A stretch of 63,048 nucleotides of DNA, from positions 1 to 63,048 of the forward strand of contig JAFUFL010000037.1 in NCBI GenBank assembly GCA_017469935.1. The letters run 5' to 3'. The DNA is from Lachnospiraceae bacterium (GTDB lineage Bacteria; Bacillota; Clostridia; Lachnospirales; Lachnospiraceae). The notes beneath the pieces are model-generated. The model had not been told where the DNA came from. It did not search any database and was given only the letters and a program-made list of their open reading frames with translations. A program made the position numbers and the translations under genes. Shown here one piece after another: positions 26,203 through 34,156 of the stretch (its first letter is position 1; every line of letters starts with the position of its first letter).

Positions 26203-27291
26203 TCAGTACTCGAACTGTTTCATGTATTTCATATACTTGACGACCATGAGCGCGATCTTGAACGTAATGGCATCCTCAAACACGCGAAGATCGAGTCCCG
26301 TGGTCTTCTGGAGTTTATCCAGTCGATAGACCAGTGTGTTCCTGTGGATAAACAGCTGTCTGGACGTCTCGGAGACGTTGAGGCTGTTCTCGAAGAACTT
26401 GTTGATCGTAGCCAGCGTCTCCTGATCGAACTCCTCGGGATTTCTTCCCTTGAAGATCTCCCTGATAAACATCTTGCACAGCGGAATGGGCAGCTGGTAG
26501 ATCAATCTGCCGATTCCGAGTTCATTGTACGCGATCACGGTGCGGTCCTCGAAGAAGATCCTGCTGACGTCGAGCGCCATCTTGGCCTCCTTGTAGGAGC
26601 GGCTCACTTCCTTGATCTCACCCACAACGGTGCCGTAAGCGATGCGTGCGCCGGCTATGCCGAGCTTCTTCAGGTGCGCATCGATCGCATCGGCAGACTT
26701 CTCAATGTCCTTGGTCCGGCTTCCGTCGGTGAGGTCCTTGACCACCACGACGTTGCTCTCATCCACCGCCGTCACAAAATCCGTATTTGTCGTCCCGATG
26801 AATTCCTGTACGATCTCAAGAACGTTTCTGTCGCGCTCAAGGCCCGTCTCTATGATCATGACGACTCTCTGGGCGTCCGACGCGATGTGCAGTTTCTTGG
26901 CGCGGCTGTAAATATCGATCAGCAGCAGGTTGTCCAGGAGCAGGTTCTTCATGAAGCTGTCCTTGTCGTAGCGCTCTTTAAAAGCACTCATCAATCCCTT
27001 GAGCTGGAAAGCCGCCATGCGGCCGATCAGGAGCGAACTGTCCGTCTCTCCGTAAACGACGATGACATACTCCAGCTGCTGCTCATCCATAACTTTGAAG
27101 AACTGATAAGGGCCGGCTGACTGGCTGTCTGCGGGCGAGTTCGCAAAGTCCGGAATCGCTGCCGCCGCATTTGCAAATACCGGCGCCGTAACCGCGACTT
27201 CTCTGCCGTCGGAATCCATAACCCCAAGTTCAAGATGCGATATTTCTTTAATCCCTTCTATTGTATTCTGTAATACCTGATTTGAAACCAT
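26203..27291 (-). CDS. CdaR/PucR-family transcriptional regulator
   Basis: 362 residues. The C-terminal helix-turn-helix (about 300-350: LNVSETSRQLFIHRNTLVYRLDKLQKTTGLD) is the PucR/CdaR type (HTH_30). The middle holds a GGDEF-like regulatory fold (ARIAYGTVVGEIKEVSRSYKEAKMALDVSRIF), and the N-terminus resembles a sugar-diacid/PAS-like sensor. In other bacteria the family controls glycerate, glucarate or purine use; no such genes are near, so the target is unknown. GAGGGGG precedes the ATG at 27291. Confidence 0.88.
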   Translation of the reverse strand: MVSNQVLQNTIEGIKEISHLELGVMDSDGREVAVTAPVFANAAAAIPDFANSPADSQSAGPYQFFKVMDEQQLEYVIVVYGETDSSLLIGRMAAFQLKGLMSAFKERYDKDSFMKNLLLDNLLLIDIYSRAKKLHIASDAQRVVMIIETGLERDRNVLEIVQEFIGTTNTDFVTAVDESNVVVVKDLTDGSRTKDIEKSADAIDAHLKKLGIAGARIAYGTVVGEIKEVSRSYKEAKMALDVSRIFFEDRTVIAYNELGIGRLIYQLPIPLCKMFIREIFKGRNPEEFDQETLATINKFFENSLNVSETSRQLFIHRNTLVYRLDKLQKTTGLDLRVFEDAITFKIALMVVKYMKYMKQFEY

Positions 27292-27439
27292 GTCCCCCTC
27301 ACGCTTTCGTAATCAACCCCTGGCATCTGTTTGATATCCGTGCGAAAAAAATATCCGCTCTATTTTATTTTAGACCATAAGCTTACAAAAATCCATAAAA
27401 AAGGGTGAAATTTTTGTGTAATTTTAATAAGAATCCACA

Positions 27440-27467
27440 AAAAGCCATGCAATTTTGCATGGCTTTT
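27440..27467 (-). terminator. Intrinsic terminator after the CvfB-like gene
   Basis: 13-bp stem aaaagccatgcaa / ttgcatggctttt with a 2-base loop; on the minus strand a T-rich tract follows. It lies 21 bases past the stop codon of the S1 protein. Confidence 0.9.
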
Positions 27468-27487
27468 ACAAAGGTCTGTTTATAACA

Positions 27488-28327
27488 TTACACTTTTTTG
27501 CTTCGGATGCTGTCGGCGCCGATCTCTATTTTGCCCAGTTTTAAGAGGTGGCCGACCGCTCTCTTGAATTCGTTCTTGCTCATCTGCATCTGTTCGCGGA
27601 TGATCTCCGGGGCGACCCGGTCGTTGAAGGGAAGGAATCCTCCGTTCGCGTCCATTCTGGCCAGGATCCGGTCCATGTCGCGGTCCATCTGCAGCGGCGC
27701 CTTCTCGCGGATGCTCAGGTCCAGCTTTCCGTCCGGCTTGACGGCCGTCACCCTGGCGGAGACCACGTCGCCGACGCGCAGGTCCCTGACAAGCTCGCGC
27801 TTGGGAATCAGAGCCGAAAACATGCTGTCCACCGCGACAAATGCGCCAAAGTTGCGGCTTGTCTCATAGACGATGCCCGTCACCTGGTCGCCGGTCCTGT
27901 AAGGGCTTTCCTTGCTGAGATAAGGATATACGTTCATTGTGGCGCACAGTCTCTCGCTCTTGTCGAGGTATACGGCCACCAAAACTTCTTGTCCCTCTTT
28001 AACTCTCTCTCTCGGCTGCTCGTGAAACGGCAGCAGCAGATCCTTATCCAGACCCCAGTCAAGGAAAGCTCCGATTCTGCCCACCTGCAGCACGGTAAGA
28101 TATCCCACCTGGTGCAGCATCAGTTTGGGCTTTCTGCGGGTCGCGATCATTCTGTCCTCGGAATCCTTATAGAGGAAAACCTCCAGCTCGTCTCCCTCGG
28201 AGACACCCTCAGGCACTTGCGAGCGGGGAAGCAGAACGCGTCCCTCCTCCGGATCCTCTCCTGTCAGATAAATGCCGAACGGCACTGTTTTTTCCACTTT
28301 AAGTGTCTGAAGTTCTCCCAGTTTCAT
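27488..28327 (-). CDS. cvfB: S1-type RNA-binding protein (CvfB family)
   Basis: 279 residues with repeated S1-like OB domains (about 3-60, 70-130 and 145-205) and a C-terminal winged-helix segment (SKNEFKRAVGHLLKLGKIEI). In Staphylococcus CvfB affects virulence gene expression and binds RNA; the molecular role is not settled. I start at the ATG at 28327 (MKLGELQTL), which overlaps the thioesterase stop as ATGA; a longer frame would run inside that gene. The two are co-transcribed and end at a strong terminator. Confidence 0.9.
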   Translation of the reverse strand: MKLGELQTLKVEKTVPFGIYLTGEDPEEGRVLLPRSQVPEGVSEGDELEVFLYKDSEDRMIATRRKPKLMLHQVGYLTVLQVGRIGAFLDWGLDKDLLLPFHEQPRERVKEGQEVLVAVYLDKSERLCATMNVYPYLSKESPYRTGDQVTGIVYETSRNFGAFVAVDSMFSALIPKRELVRDLRVGDVVSARVTAVKPDGKLDLSIREKAPLQMDRDMDRILARMDANGGFLPFNDRVAPEIIREQMQMSKNEFKRAVGHLLKLGKIEIGADSIRSKKV

Positions 28328-29052
28328 AATGTCCCCTCTTCCAGCAGCTTCATTTCCACTACTGCGTATGGTTTTCCGTCTTCGCCGTTCATGCTCACAA
28401 GGATCATGCCGTCGGAGAGGTGATAAATTACGGGCTTTATATGATCGCCCAACATTGCCTGCTTCTTGTACTCGACGCGCAGCTCTCTGATCTCGGCCCC
28501 CGCGGGAAGATACATCACCGCAAAGTGCACATACTGCGCATTGTTCATGTGTTGATTGGTATCCAGATGGTGCCTTCGCACCACGATTGCCTCCAGCTCC
28601 TCGCCGCCCTCTTTGGGGACCGCGATCTTCCTCGGCTTGTAGTCCATCTCCAGCCTGGGCTCCGTCTTGTACTTCTCGATCAGCTCCGCCGGGATCCGCA
28701 TCGGATACATCTTTTCCATATCCAGAAGGCTCCACACGGAGTTTGCCGTCGCCAGGCGCTCCCCGTCCTTCGTCTCCATCATGAAGTTTCTCATGCCCAG
28801 AATGCCCTTGAATTCATAGGGCTGCGTGCCGGTGCGCACCGCTTCTCCCATCACGGGCCGTCTGTCAAAGCAGATCTGCCAGTAATTGATCACCCAGGCG
28901 AAGTGATGCTCGTTCATGTAGTCGAGTCCGACTCCCAGATCCTCCGACTGAAAAGAGGAACAATCCTGGAAATAGTCGATCGTCTTCTCCGCCGTGAGCT
29001 TTCGGCCCGCGTCCACTTCGCTGTATCTGATTCGTCCGTCAAAAGTATACAT
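28324..29052 (-). CDS. Acyl-ACP thioesterase
   Basis: Hydrolyses acyl-ACP to free fatty acid. 242 residues with a double hot-dog fold: the first half has YTFDGRIRYSEVDAGRKLTAEKTIDYFQD, and the second has VVRRHHLDTNQHMNNAQYVHFA, which contains the Asn/His catalytic region of the FatA/FatB-like family. AGGAACAGGAA precedes the ATG. It overlaps cvfB by four bases. Bacterial members typically act on medium-chain acyl-ACP; chain preference cannot be read from the sequence. Confidence 0.92.
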   Translation of the reverse strand: MYTFDGRIRYSEVDAGRKLTAEKTIDYFQDCSSFQSEDLGVGLDYMNEHHFAWVINYWQICFDRRPVMGEAVRTGTQPYEFKGILGMRNFMMETKDGERLATANSVWSLLDMEKMYPMRIPAELIEKYKTEPRLEMDYKPRKIAVPKEGGEELEAIVVRRHHLDTNQHMNNAQYVHFAVMYLPAGAEIRELRVEYKKQAMLGDHIKPVIYHLSDGMILVSMNGEDGKPYAVVEMKLLEEGTL

Positions 29053-29086
29053 TTCCTGTTCCTGACTATTTTGCCCCGACTGTGTA

Positions 29087-31000
29087 TCAGCCGTTCAAAA
29101 CGCCTTCCGAATTGAAGTAATAGATCTTATCGTTGATGTCCCAGTAACCGGTCGCCGCTCTTCCGCCTGCAGAAGGGCTGAAGAAGTACTTCTTTCCGCC
29201 TACGGTGACCCATCCCAGAGTCATCTGTCCCTGTGAGTCAAAATAGTAATTCATCCCATTAATCTTCGTGAGCCCGGTCTTCATCCTGAAGTCGTTTCCG
29301 AAGTAGTAGGTCTCACCGTCAATGTCTCTCCATCCCTTGACCGCATAGCCTTCGGAGCACATGTAGAACCACTTGTTTCCTGCCTCTACCCAGCCGGTCT
29401 TCATCTTGCCCTGGCTTGTCAGATAGAACAGCCTGCCGCCGAGCTTAAGCCAGCCGGTCTTCATGGCGCCGCCCTTTGAGAAGTAATACCAGGAGCCGCC
29501 GATCTCTTTCCAGCCCACGACCATCTTGCCGTTGCCGGCCAGATAGTAGGTGTCGCCGCGATAGCTGAGCCAGCCCTTTACAAGGTCTCCCGATGAGGAG
29601 TAGTAATACCAGGCACCACTCTGCTTCTTCCACTTGCCGCCTTCAGAAGTCGCGGCACTGGTGCTTCCGCCGCTCGTGGAGCCGTTTCCGCGAAGCTGGA
29701 TGGTCGCTCTTTTGCCGTTGCTTCCCAGGGACCATGTCGCGTGGTAGTGGTCGCCGGTGTGCGCGTCGATGATCGGTGTGCCGGAGCTGTTCTTGCCGAC
29801 ACAGATCGCCGTGTGGTCATAGACGCCGTTGCTGTTCCAGTCGTAATAAACAGGGTTGCCTCTGAGGACATTTCCGCTGTTGGCACTCATGAAGGTGCCG
29901 TAATTCTTGAAGTTATCGATCGCGCCGCTGCAGTTGATCCAGGCGTAGGAAGCCGGATACCAGTTCTTGTTCTTGGGCATGCCGCCCGCGTACAGGCACT
30001 GTGATACGAAGTTGCAGCAGTCCACGCCGGGATACTGTCTGTACTCGGGATTTCTGGAAGTCGCCCACTTGTCCGCGTAAGCGATTGCGGCATCCGCGTT
30101 GTAAGAATACTTGCCGTCGCCGTAGGTCTTGAGGGTGGAAGTCTTAAGTGCGGAACCCTCGAAAGCGTTAGCTTCAGAAGCGCCGGTCTCGAAAGCGCCG
30201 GTCTCGAAAGCGCCGGTCTCAGCCGCGTTTGTCTCGATTGCATTGGTCTCGGAAGCGCCGGTCTCCGACTCCGCGCCGGAGCTGACCAGGTTGTCCTTTT
30301 TGAGCTCGGCGTCGCCGAGATTCTCCTGCTGGATCTCCGCGTCCTCAAGCCAGCCAAAGTTTCTGTCTGTATTTGTTATTTTCGCTACATCCCAGTTTCC
30401 TGCGGCGTCCTTCTTAAGAACTGCCGTGTAATAATAGCGGTAAGCGGATACGTTTTCAATATCCTGATTGCCTTCGGTGTAGCCTTCCGTCATCCACTCG
30501 TCGACATCGATCTCGACCGTTCCGTTTTCTTCTCTGCAGGAAGTAACGGTATAGCCGGGGATCAGTCTCGTGAGCTTCTGTGCAGAAGTAATGCTCATTG
30601 CAGTGTATTCATTCTGTCTGTCCCACTCAGCGACGACTTCGTCGTCAGCATCCGCTGCGCCGCCCATCATATAAGCGACCTTGCGCTGCTCGTAGTCCGA
30701 CAAAGTATTTATTATTCTGTTGGCCTGATCAGCTCCCAGCTCATTGGTTACGGCGGTGCAGTCAGGTTTCATTTTACGGGCAATTTCGAGAATTTCCTGA
30801 TCTGAAATAGAAGTGCTGCGCGCATAGAGTTCTGCGATCGCATCCTCATAAGAAATACCGGCGCTCTGATCGGCTCCCTGCGCCTCCTGTACCTTTGTAT
30901 TCGGCACATTTGAAGACCCTGACGGCATTCCTACTGCAAAAAGTGTTCCTGCAGCGATAACAAATGCTGATGTTAAAGCGACGACGGTATGCTTTTTCAT
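29087..31000 (-). CDS. Secreted amidase-domain protein with choline-binding-type repeats
   Basis: 637 residues. Signal peptide 1-25 (Lys-Lys then a hydrophobic stretch); a helical region and a domain of unknown role to about 240; a low-complexity run of eight pentapeptides (E-T/A-N/G-A-x, residues 246-287); an amidase_6/CHAP-like domain (297-437) with Cys328/Cys329, His396 and Asp412 as plausible catalytic residues; then about seven cell-wall-binding repeats of 20 residues (WYYYSSSGDLVKGW and similar). It is probably a peptidoglycan hydrolase held to teichoic acid or another wall glycan. GGAGGAA precedes the ATG. Confidence 0.88.
   Translation of the reverse strand: MKKHTVVALTSAFVIAAGTLFAVGMPSGSSNVPNTKVQEAQGADQSAGISYEDAIAELYARSTSISDQEILEIARKMKPDCTAVTNELGADQANRIINTLSDYEQRKVAYMMGGAADADDEVVAEWDRQNEYTAMSITSAQKLTRLIPGYTVTSCREENGTVEIDVDEWMTEGYTEGNQDIENVSAYRYYYTAVLKKDAAGNWDVAKITNTDRNFGWLEDAEIQQENLGDAELKKDNLVSSGAESETGASETNAIETNAAETGAFETGAFETGASEANAFEGSALKTSTLKTYGDGKYSYNADAAIAYADKWATSRNPEYRQYPGVDCCNFVSQCLYAGGMPKNKNWYPASYAWINCSGAIDNFKNYGTFMSANSGNVLRGNPVYYDWNSNGVYDHTAICVGKNSSGTPIIDAHTGDHYHATWSLGSNGKRATIQLRGNGSTSGGSTSAATSEGGKWKKQSGAWYYYSSSGDLVKGWLSYRGDTYYLAGNGKMVVGWKEIGGSWYYFSKGGAMKTGWLKLGGRLFYLTSQGKMKTGWVEAGNKWFYMCSEGYAVKGWRDIDGETYYFGNDFRMKTGLTKINGMNYYFDSQGQMTLGWVTVGGKKYFFSPSAGGRAATGYWDINDKIYYFNSEGVLNG
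30125..30265 (-). repeat. 15-bp tandem repeat inside the amidase gene
   Basis: About eight 15-base units coding for E-T-N/G-A-x pentapeptides between the N-terminal part and the amidase domain. It is likely a variable-length linker. Confidence 0.8.
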
Positions 31001-31057
31001 AGTTTCCTCCGATCTCTTTGATGACGGTAATCATTTCCGCAATGAATTGTAACATCT

Positions 31058-31086
31058 ACAGTAATTATGTTAACATTTATTTAACA
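31058..31086 (-). promoter_or_regulatory. Candidate promoter of the amidase gene
   Basis: On the minus strand GTGACA, a 17-base spacer and TAACAT, inside an A/T-rich stretch with the word GTTAA repeated. It implies a leader of about 50 bases. Coordinates are approximate and assigned by eye. Confidence 0.4.
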
Positions 31087-31186
31087 TTTTGTCACTATTT
31101 TTTTATACAAATTAATTATTTGGTAGATGTGCACAGTTTTACAGGAGGATTTTGTCTGAAATAGGCAAGAAAAGTGGGGGTTGGGG

Positions 31187-31238
31187 CGCAGCCCCGCTGG
31201 TTGCGGGGCTGCGGGGGCTGGTTACGGGGCCGCGGGGG
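31187..31238. repeat. GC-rich hairpin and 21-bp direct repeat
   Basis: An 11-bp perfect stem (cgcagccccgc 31187-31197 / gcggggctgcg 31203-31213) is followed by a second copy of the block gctggtt[g/a]cggggc[t/c]gcgggg at a period of 21 bases (31196 and 31217). It adjoins the nine-unit array. Confidence 0.75.
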
Positions 31239-31245
31239 CGTCCAG

Positions 31246-31870
31246 CCCTACGAAATGGAGAAAATTTGTTAATCGTCGGTCACTCCTGGGCTGAACTTGC
31301 TTGGCACAGCCCTACGATATGAAAAAAGCTTGTTTTTCGTCGGTATGCCCAGGCTGAACTTGCCTGGCTCAGCCCTACGAAATGAAAAAATTTGCTGTTC
31401 GTCGGTGGCCTCTGGGCTGGGCCAAGCCGGCACAAGCTAACCATAGCCCTACTGAATGAGTAAAATTTGCTGTTCGTCGGTGGCCTCCGGGCTGGGCCAA
31501 GCCGGCACAAACCAAACACAGCCATACGGAATGGAAAAAATTTGTTATTCGTCGGGGTCCCCCGGCCATGACCAAGCCGGCACAAACCAAACACAGCCAT
31601 ACGGAATGGAAAAAATTTGTTATTCGTCGGGGTCCCCCGGCTATGACCAACCCGGAACAAGCCAACCACAACCATACGAAATGAAAAAAGTTTGCTATTC
31701 GTCGGTCGACTTGGCCAGGAACGACCCTGCACAAGATTAAACACAACCCTACGAAATGAAAAAAGCTTGCTGTTCGTCGGTGACCCCGGGCCAGAACAAC
31801 ACGGCACAAGCCACCCCCACCCCTACGATATAAAAAAACTTGTTCACCGTCGGTCGCCACAAGCCGAAAA
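31246..31870. repeat. Nine-unit tandem repeat array (units of 63-75 bp)
   Basis: Units begin at about 31246, 31310, 31373, 31447, 31522, 31597, 31672, 31747 and 31821. Each holds a conserved core of about 34 bases (CC-M-TACG-R-AATG, an A-run, TTTG, then TTCGTCGG) and a less conserved remainder of 28-41 bases. The core is an inverted repeat: CC.ACGAA pairs with TTCGT.GG across a 17-19 base A-rich loop. Spacings are 64, 63, 74, 75, 75, 75, 75 and 74. It lies in a 1083-base region without protein genes, between the amidase gene and tRNA-Gln. No plausible coding frame runs through all units. Confidence 0.88.
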
Positions 31871-32043
31871 AGCACAGACAGACGATCTGTACCAATTACT
31901 GTACCATTCCCATTTTCATTCCCACGAATGTTCCCCTTTTTTCCCCATTTATACCCATGACAATATTTAACATCGGATATCGGAGGCAGAAATGGTTAAA
32001 TGCCAGAAAAGCTGATAGATAAGGGCTTTTTGAGCATAAAGAA

Positions 32044-32072
32044 AGGCACCTGACAACAAGTGTCAGATGCCT
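32044..32072 (-). terminator. Terminator downstream of tRNA-Gln
   Basis: 12-bp stem aggcacctgaca / tgtcagatgcct (one G-T pair) with a 5-base loop. On the minus strand it is followed by TTCTTT. It lies 11 bases after the tRNA 3' end. Confidence 0.85.
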
Positions 32073-32083
32073 ATTTTTAATGA

Positions 32084-32156
32084 CAGGGCTAGAAGGATTC
32101 GAACCTTCAAGATGACGGAGTCAGAGTCCGCTGCCTTACCGTTTGGCTATAGCCCT
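32084..32156 (-). tRNA. tRNA-Gln (anticodon CUG)
   Basis: Reads as a full cloverleaf on the minus strand: acceptor AGGGCTA / TAGCCCT with G73, D-arm GCC/GGC with loop AAACGGTAA, anticodon stem GCGGA/TCCGT with loop CTCTGAC giving anticodon CTG, and T-arm GAAGG-TTCGAAT-CCTTC. It closely resembles E. coli tRNA-Gln CUG. The 3' CCA is not encoded (TCA follows). It has its own promoter and terminator. Confidence 0.95.
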
Positions 32157-32195
32157 TTATATATGTGAACGACTTCATGTCGGTTACGAATTGTT

Positions 32196-32224
32196 ATTAT
32201 AGAGTAAGCTTTTCGTTTTGGCAA
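32196..32224 (-). promoter_or_regulatory. Promoter of tRNA-Gln
   Basis: On the minus strand TTGCCA (32224-32219), a 17-base spacer and TATAAT (32201-32196), about 40 bases before the tRNA. Confidence 0.85.
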
Positions 32225-32697
32225 GCCTTTTTTTATAATTTCTCCAAAGTTTTTTAGGGAGTCTTCCCACAAATCTTTTCCATGCCGCCCGGCTGCGCAT
32301 AGCTTGCTCCGTCTTCTGCCAAAACAGCACCGCCCGCATACACCTCATTCCCTGATCCATTTATGCATATTTTTCTGCATACTATGCATAAAATATATTT
32401 GATGAGCCCTGAAAATTGATTTTTCGAGAACAAAGGGTTTCAGAACACACATATGAGAAAATTCCCCATTGCATATATGCAATTCTTTATGCATATTGTG
32501 CGATCGTCGCCGCCAAAATATTATGCAATCTACCGCCCTGCATTCCCCGGAAAAACCCCACAGCCTCCGAATCCCTTCGAAAGCCGCGGGGTACCGTAAC
32601 TTCAATATGATATCCAATTGTCAGAAGCCCCCCGAGAATCAACTCCCGGAAAGAATCTCCCAGAAAAGAAGCCCTCCGGAATAACCCCCGGAAATCC
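32225..32697. other. Gene-free A/T-rich region
   Basis: Between the tRNA promoter and the end of trkH I see no convincing gene. It holds many TGCAT/ATGCA words (32361-32500), one CCAAAATAT word (32513), a terminator-like hairpin (32551-32592), and short CCCGGAA-type repeats at 32630-32695. Confidence 0.6.
32551..32592 (-). terminator. Probable terminator of the trkA-trkH transcript
   Basis: Imperfect hairpin (CCCC...GC...CCGAA / TTCG...GC...GGGG) that on the minus strand ends GGGGTTTTT. It lies about 105 bases after the trkH stop codon. Confidence 0.55.
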
Positions 32698-34140
32698 TCA
32701 AGTATTCTTCCACACCGCAGGCGTCACCAGCATAAGCATAGGATAGAGCTCAAGACGTCCCGCAAGCATGTCGAACATGAGGATGTACTTGGTGACTGGC
32801 TGCATGATGCTGAAGTTGCAGGTGGGACCGACCTTGGAGAGGCCGGGGCCGATGTTGTTGAAGGTACAGGCCACGGACGTGAAAACGGTCTCGAGGTCGT
32901 AACTCTCAAATATTGTGATCGCCAGGATCGACAGGAAGAACAGCAGCATGTAGGTGGTCAGATAGACGCTCACGCTGTGGATGGTGCTCCTGTCCATGGT
33001 CTTTCCGTCCATGGTGACGTTCGTGACGGCGCGGGGATGCAGGTATTTCTTGATCTCGCGGTAAACCGTCTTGCCCATGATCATGATTCGGGAGACCTTC
33101 ATACCGCCGCCGGTACTGCCGGCGCAGGCGCCGCAGAACATGATCAGGACGAGCAGGGCCCTGGAATACTGCGGCCACAGGTCAAAGTCCGCCGTCGCGT
33201 AGCCGGTCGTCGTGATGATCGAGCCGACCTGGAAGGCCGCGTGATGGAAGGCCATGAAAAGCGACGGGAACATGCCCCGGATGTTGATCGTGATCGTGAT
33301 GATTGCAAATGCGATGATGCCAAAATATCCCTTCAGCTCACTCATCTTTAACACTTCACCGAATTTTCTCCGGATGATGAAGAAGTAGGCGTTGAAGTTG
33401 ACGCCGAACATGATGATGAACACCGTGATGATGCCCTGCATCAAAGTCGAATAGCTGCCGCAGCTGTCGTTGCGAACGCCGAATCCGCCGGTTCCGGCAC
33501 TGCCGAAGGAGATGCAGAGCGCGTCAAACAGAGGCATTCCCGCGATCAGCAGGATGATGATCTCCGCCACGGTCATGCCGAAGTAGATGGTGTACAATAT
33601 TTTGGCGGTGTCTTTCATGCGCGGGACGAGCTTGCCGACCGTAGGGCCCGGGCTCTCCGCCCGCATCAGGTTCATGTTGTAACCGCCGGTCATGGGAAGG
33701 ACCGCCAGGATGAATACGATGACGCCCATTCCGCCGACCCAGTGGGTAAAGCTGCGCCAGAACAGGCCCGTGTGGCTGAGGGCCTCGACGTCCGTCAGGA
33801 TACTGGATCCGGTCGTCGTAAAGCCGGATACGGTCTCAAAAAGCGCATCCGTAAAGCTGGGAATGTCCTTTGTGATCACGAGCGGGATCGCGCCCAGAAT
33901 ACTGATGACGATCCAGCTCAGTCCGACAATGACAAGTCCTTCTCTTGCGTAGTAAGCCTGGCTCTCAAGTTTGATCGAAGCGATGATCTTTCCGATGACA
34001 AAATAGACAATGGCCAGTATCGCGTAGACAATTGCCTGCTTCTCCCCATAGAACAGGCCGCAGAGGGCCGGGAGCGCCAGGAAAGCCCCGGTGAACTGGA
34101 TCACGACTCCCAGTATTCTCCGGATTATTGAATAGTTCAT
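32698..34140 (-). CDS. trkH: Potassium uptake protein TrkH/KtrB family
   Basis: Membrane pore of a Trk/Ktr potassium system. 480 residues with about ten membrane segments arranged as four pore-loop repeats; the selectivity-filter regions are visible as SGFTTTGSS, SAGTGGFG, ITTTGYATAD and FNNIGPGL. The loop MRAESPGPTVGKLVPRMKDTAKILY is typical of TrkH. GGAGG precedes the ATG. It follows trkA by 16 bases, so pore and gating subunit are made together. c-di-AMP made by CdaA may inhibit this type of system; that link is inference. Confidence 0.94.
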   Translation of the reverse strand: MNYSIIRRILGVVIQFTGAFLALPALCGLFYGEKQAIVYAILAIVYFVIGKIIASIKLESQAYYAREGLVIVGLSWIVISILGAIPLVITKDIPSFTDALFETVSGFTTTGSSILTDVEALSHTGLFWRSFTHWVGGMGVIVFILAVLPMTGGYNMNLMRAESPGPTVGKLVPRMKDTAKILYTIYFGMTVAEIIILLIAGMPLFDALCISFGSAGTGGFGVRNDSCGSYSTLMQGIITVFIIMFGVNFNAYFFIIRRKFGEVLKMSELKGYFGIIAFAIITITINIRGMFPSLFMAFHHAAFQVGSIITTTGYATADFDLWPQYSRALLVLIMFCGACAGSTGGGMKVSRIMIMGKTVYREIKKYLHPRAVTNVTMDGKTMDRSTIHSVSVYLTTYMLLFFLSILAITIFESYDLETVFTSVACTFNNIGPGLSKVGPTCNFSIMQPVTKYILMFDMLAGRLELYPMLMLVTPAVWKNT

Positions 34141-34156
34141 ATCTGCCTCCTGTCCG

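Noticed and set aside
31246-31870. CRISPR array
   Set aside because: The inter-core segments are related to each other and some are near copies, unit length is 75 bases, and no cas gene is in the window.
31280-31875. Two overlapping minus-strand frames of 166-175 codons through the repeat array
   Set aside because: They stay open because four spacings are 75 bases. Two frames are equally open, composition is unlike a protein, there is no ribosome site, and units of 63-64 and 74 bases break a constant frame.
32345-32617. A 90-codon minus-strand frame near tRNA-Gln
   Set aside because: No ribosome site, no recognisable domain, and composition matching the surrounding A/T-rich gap.
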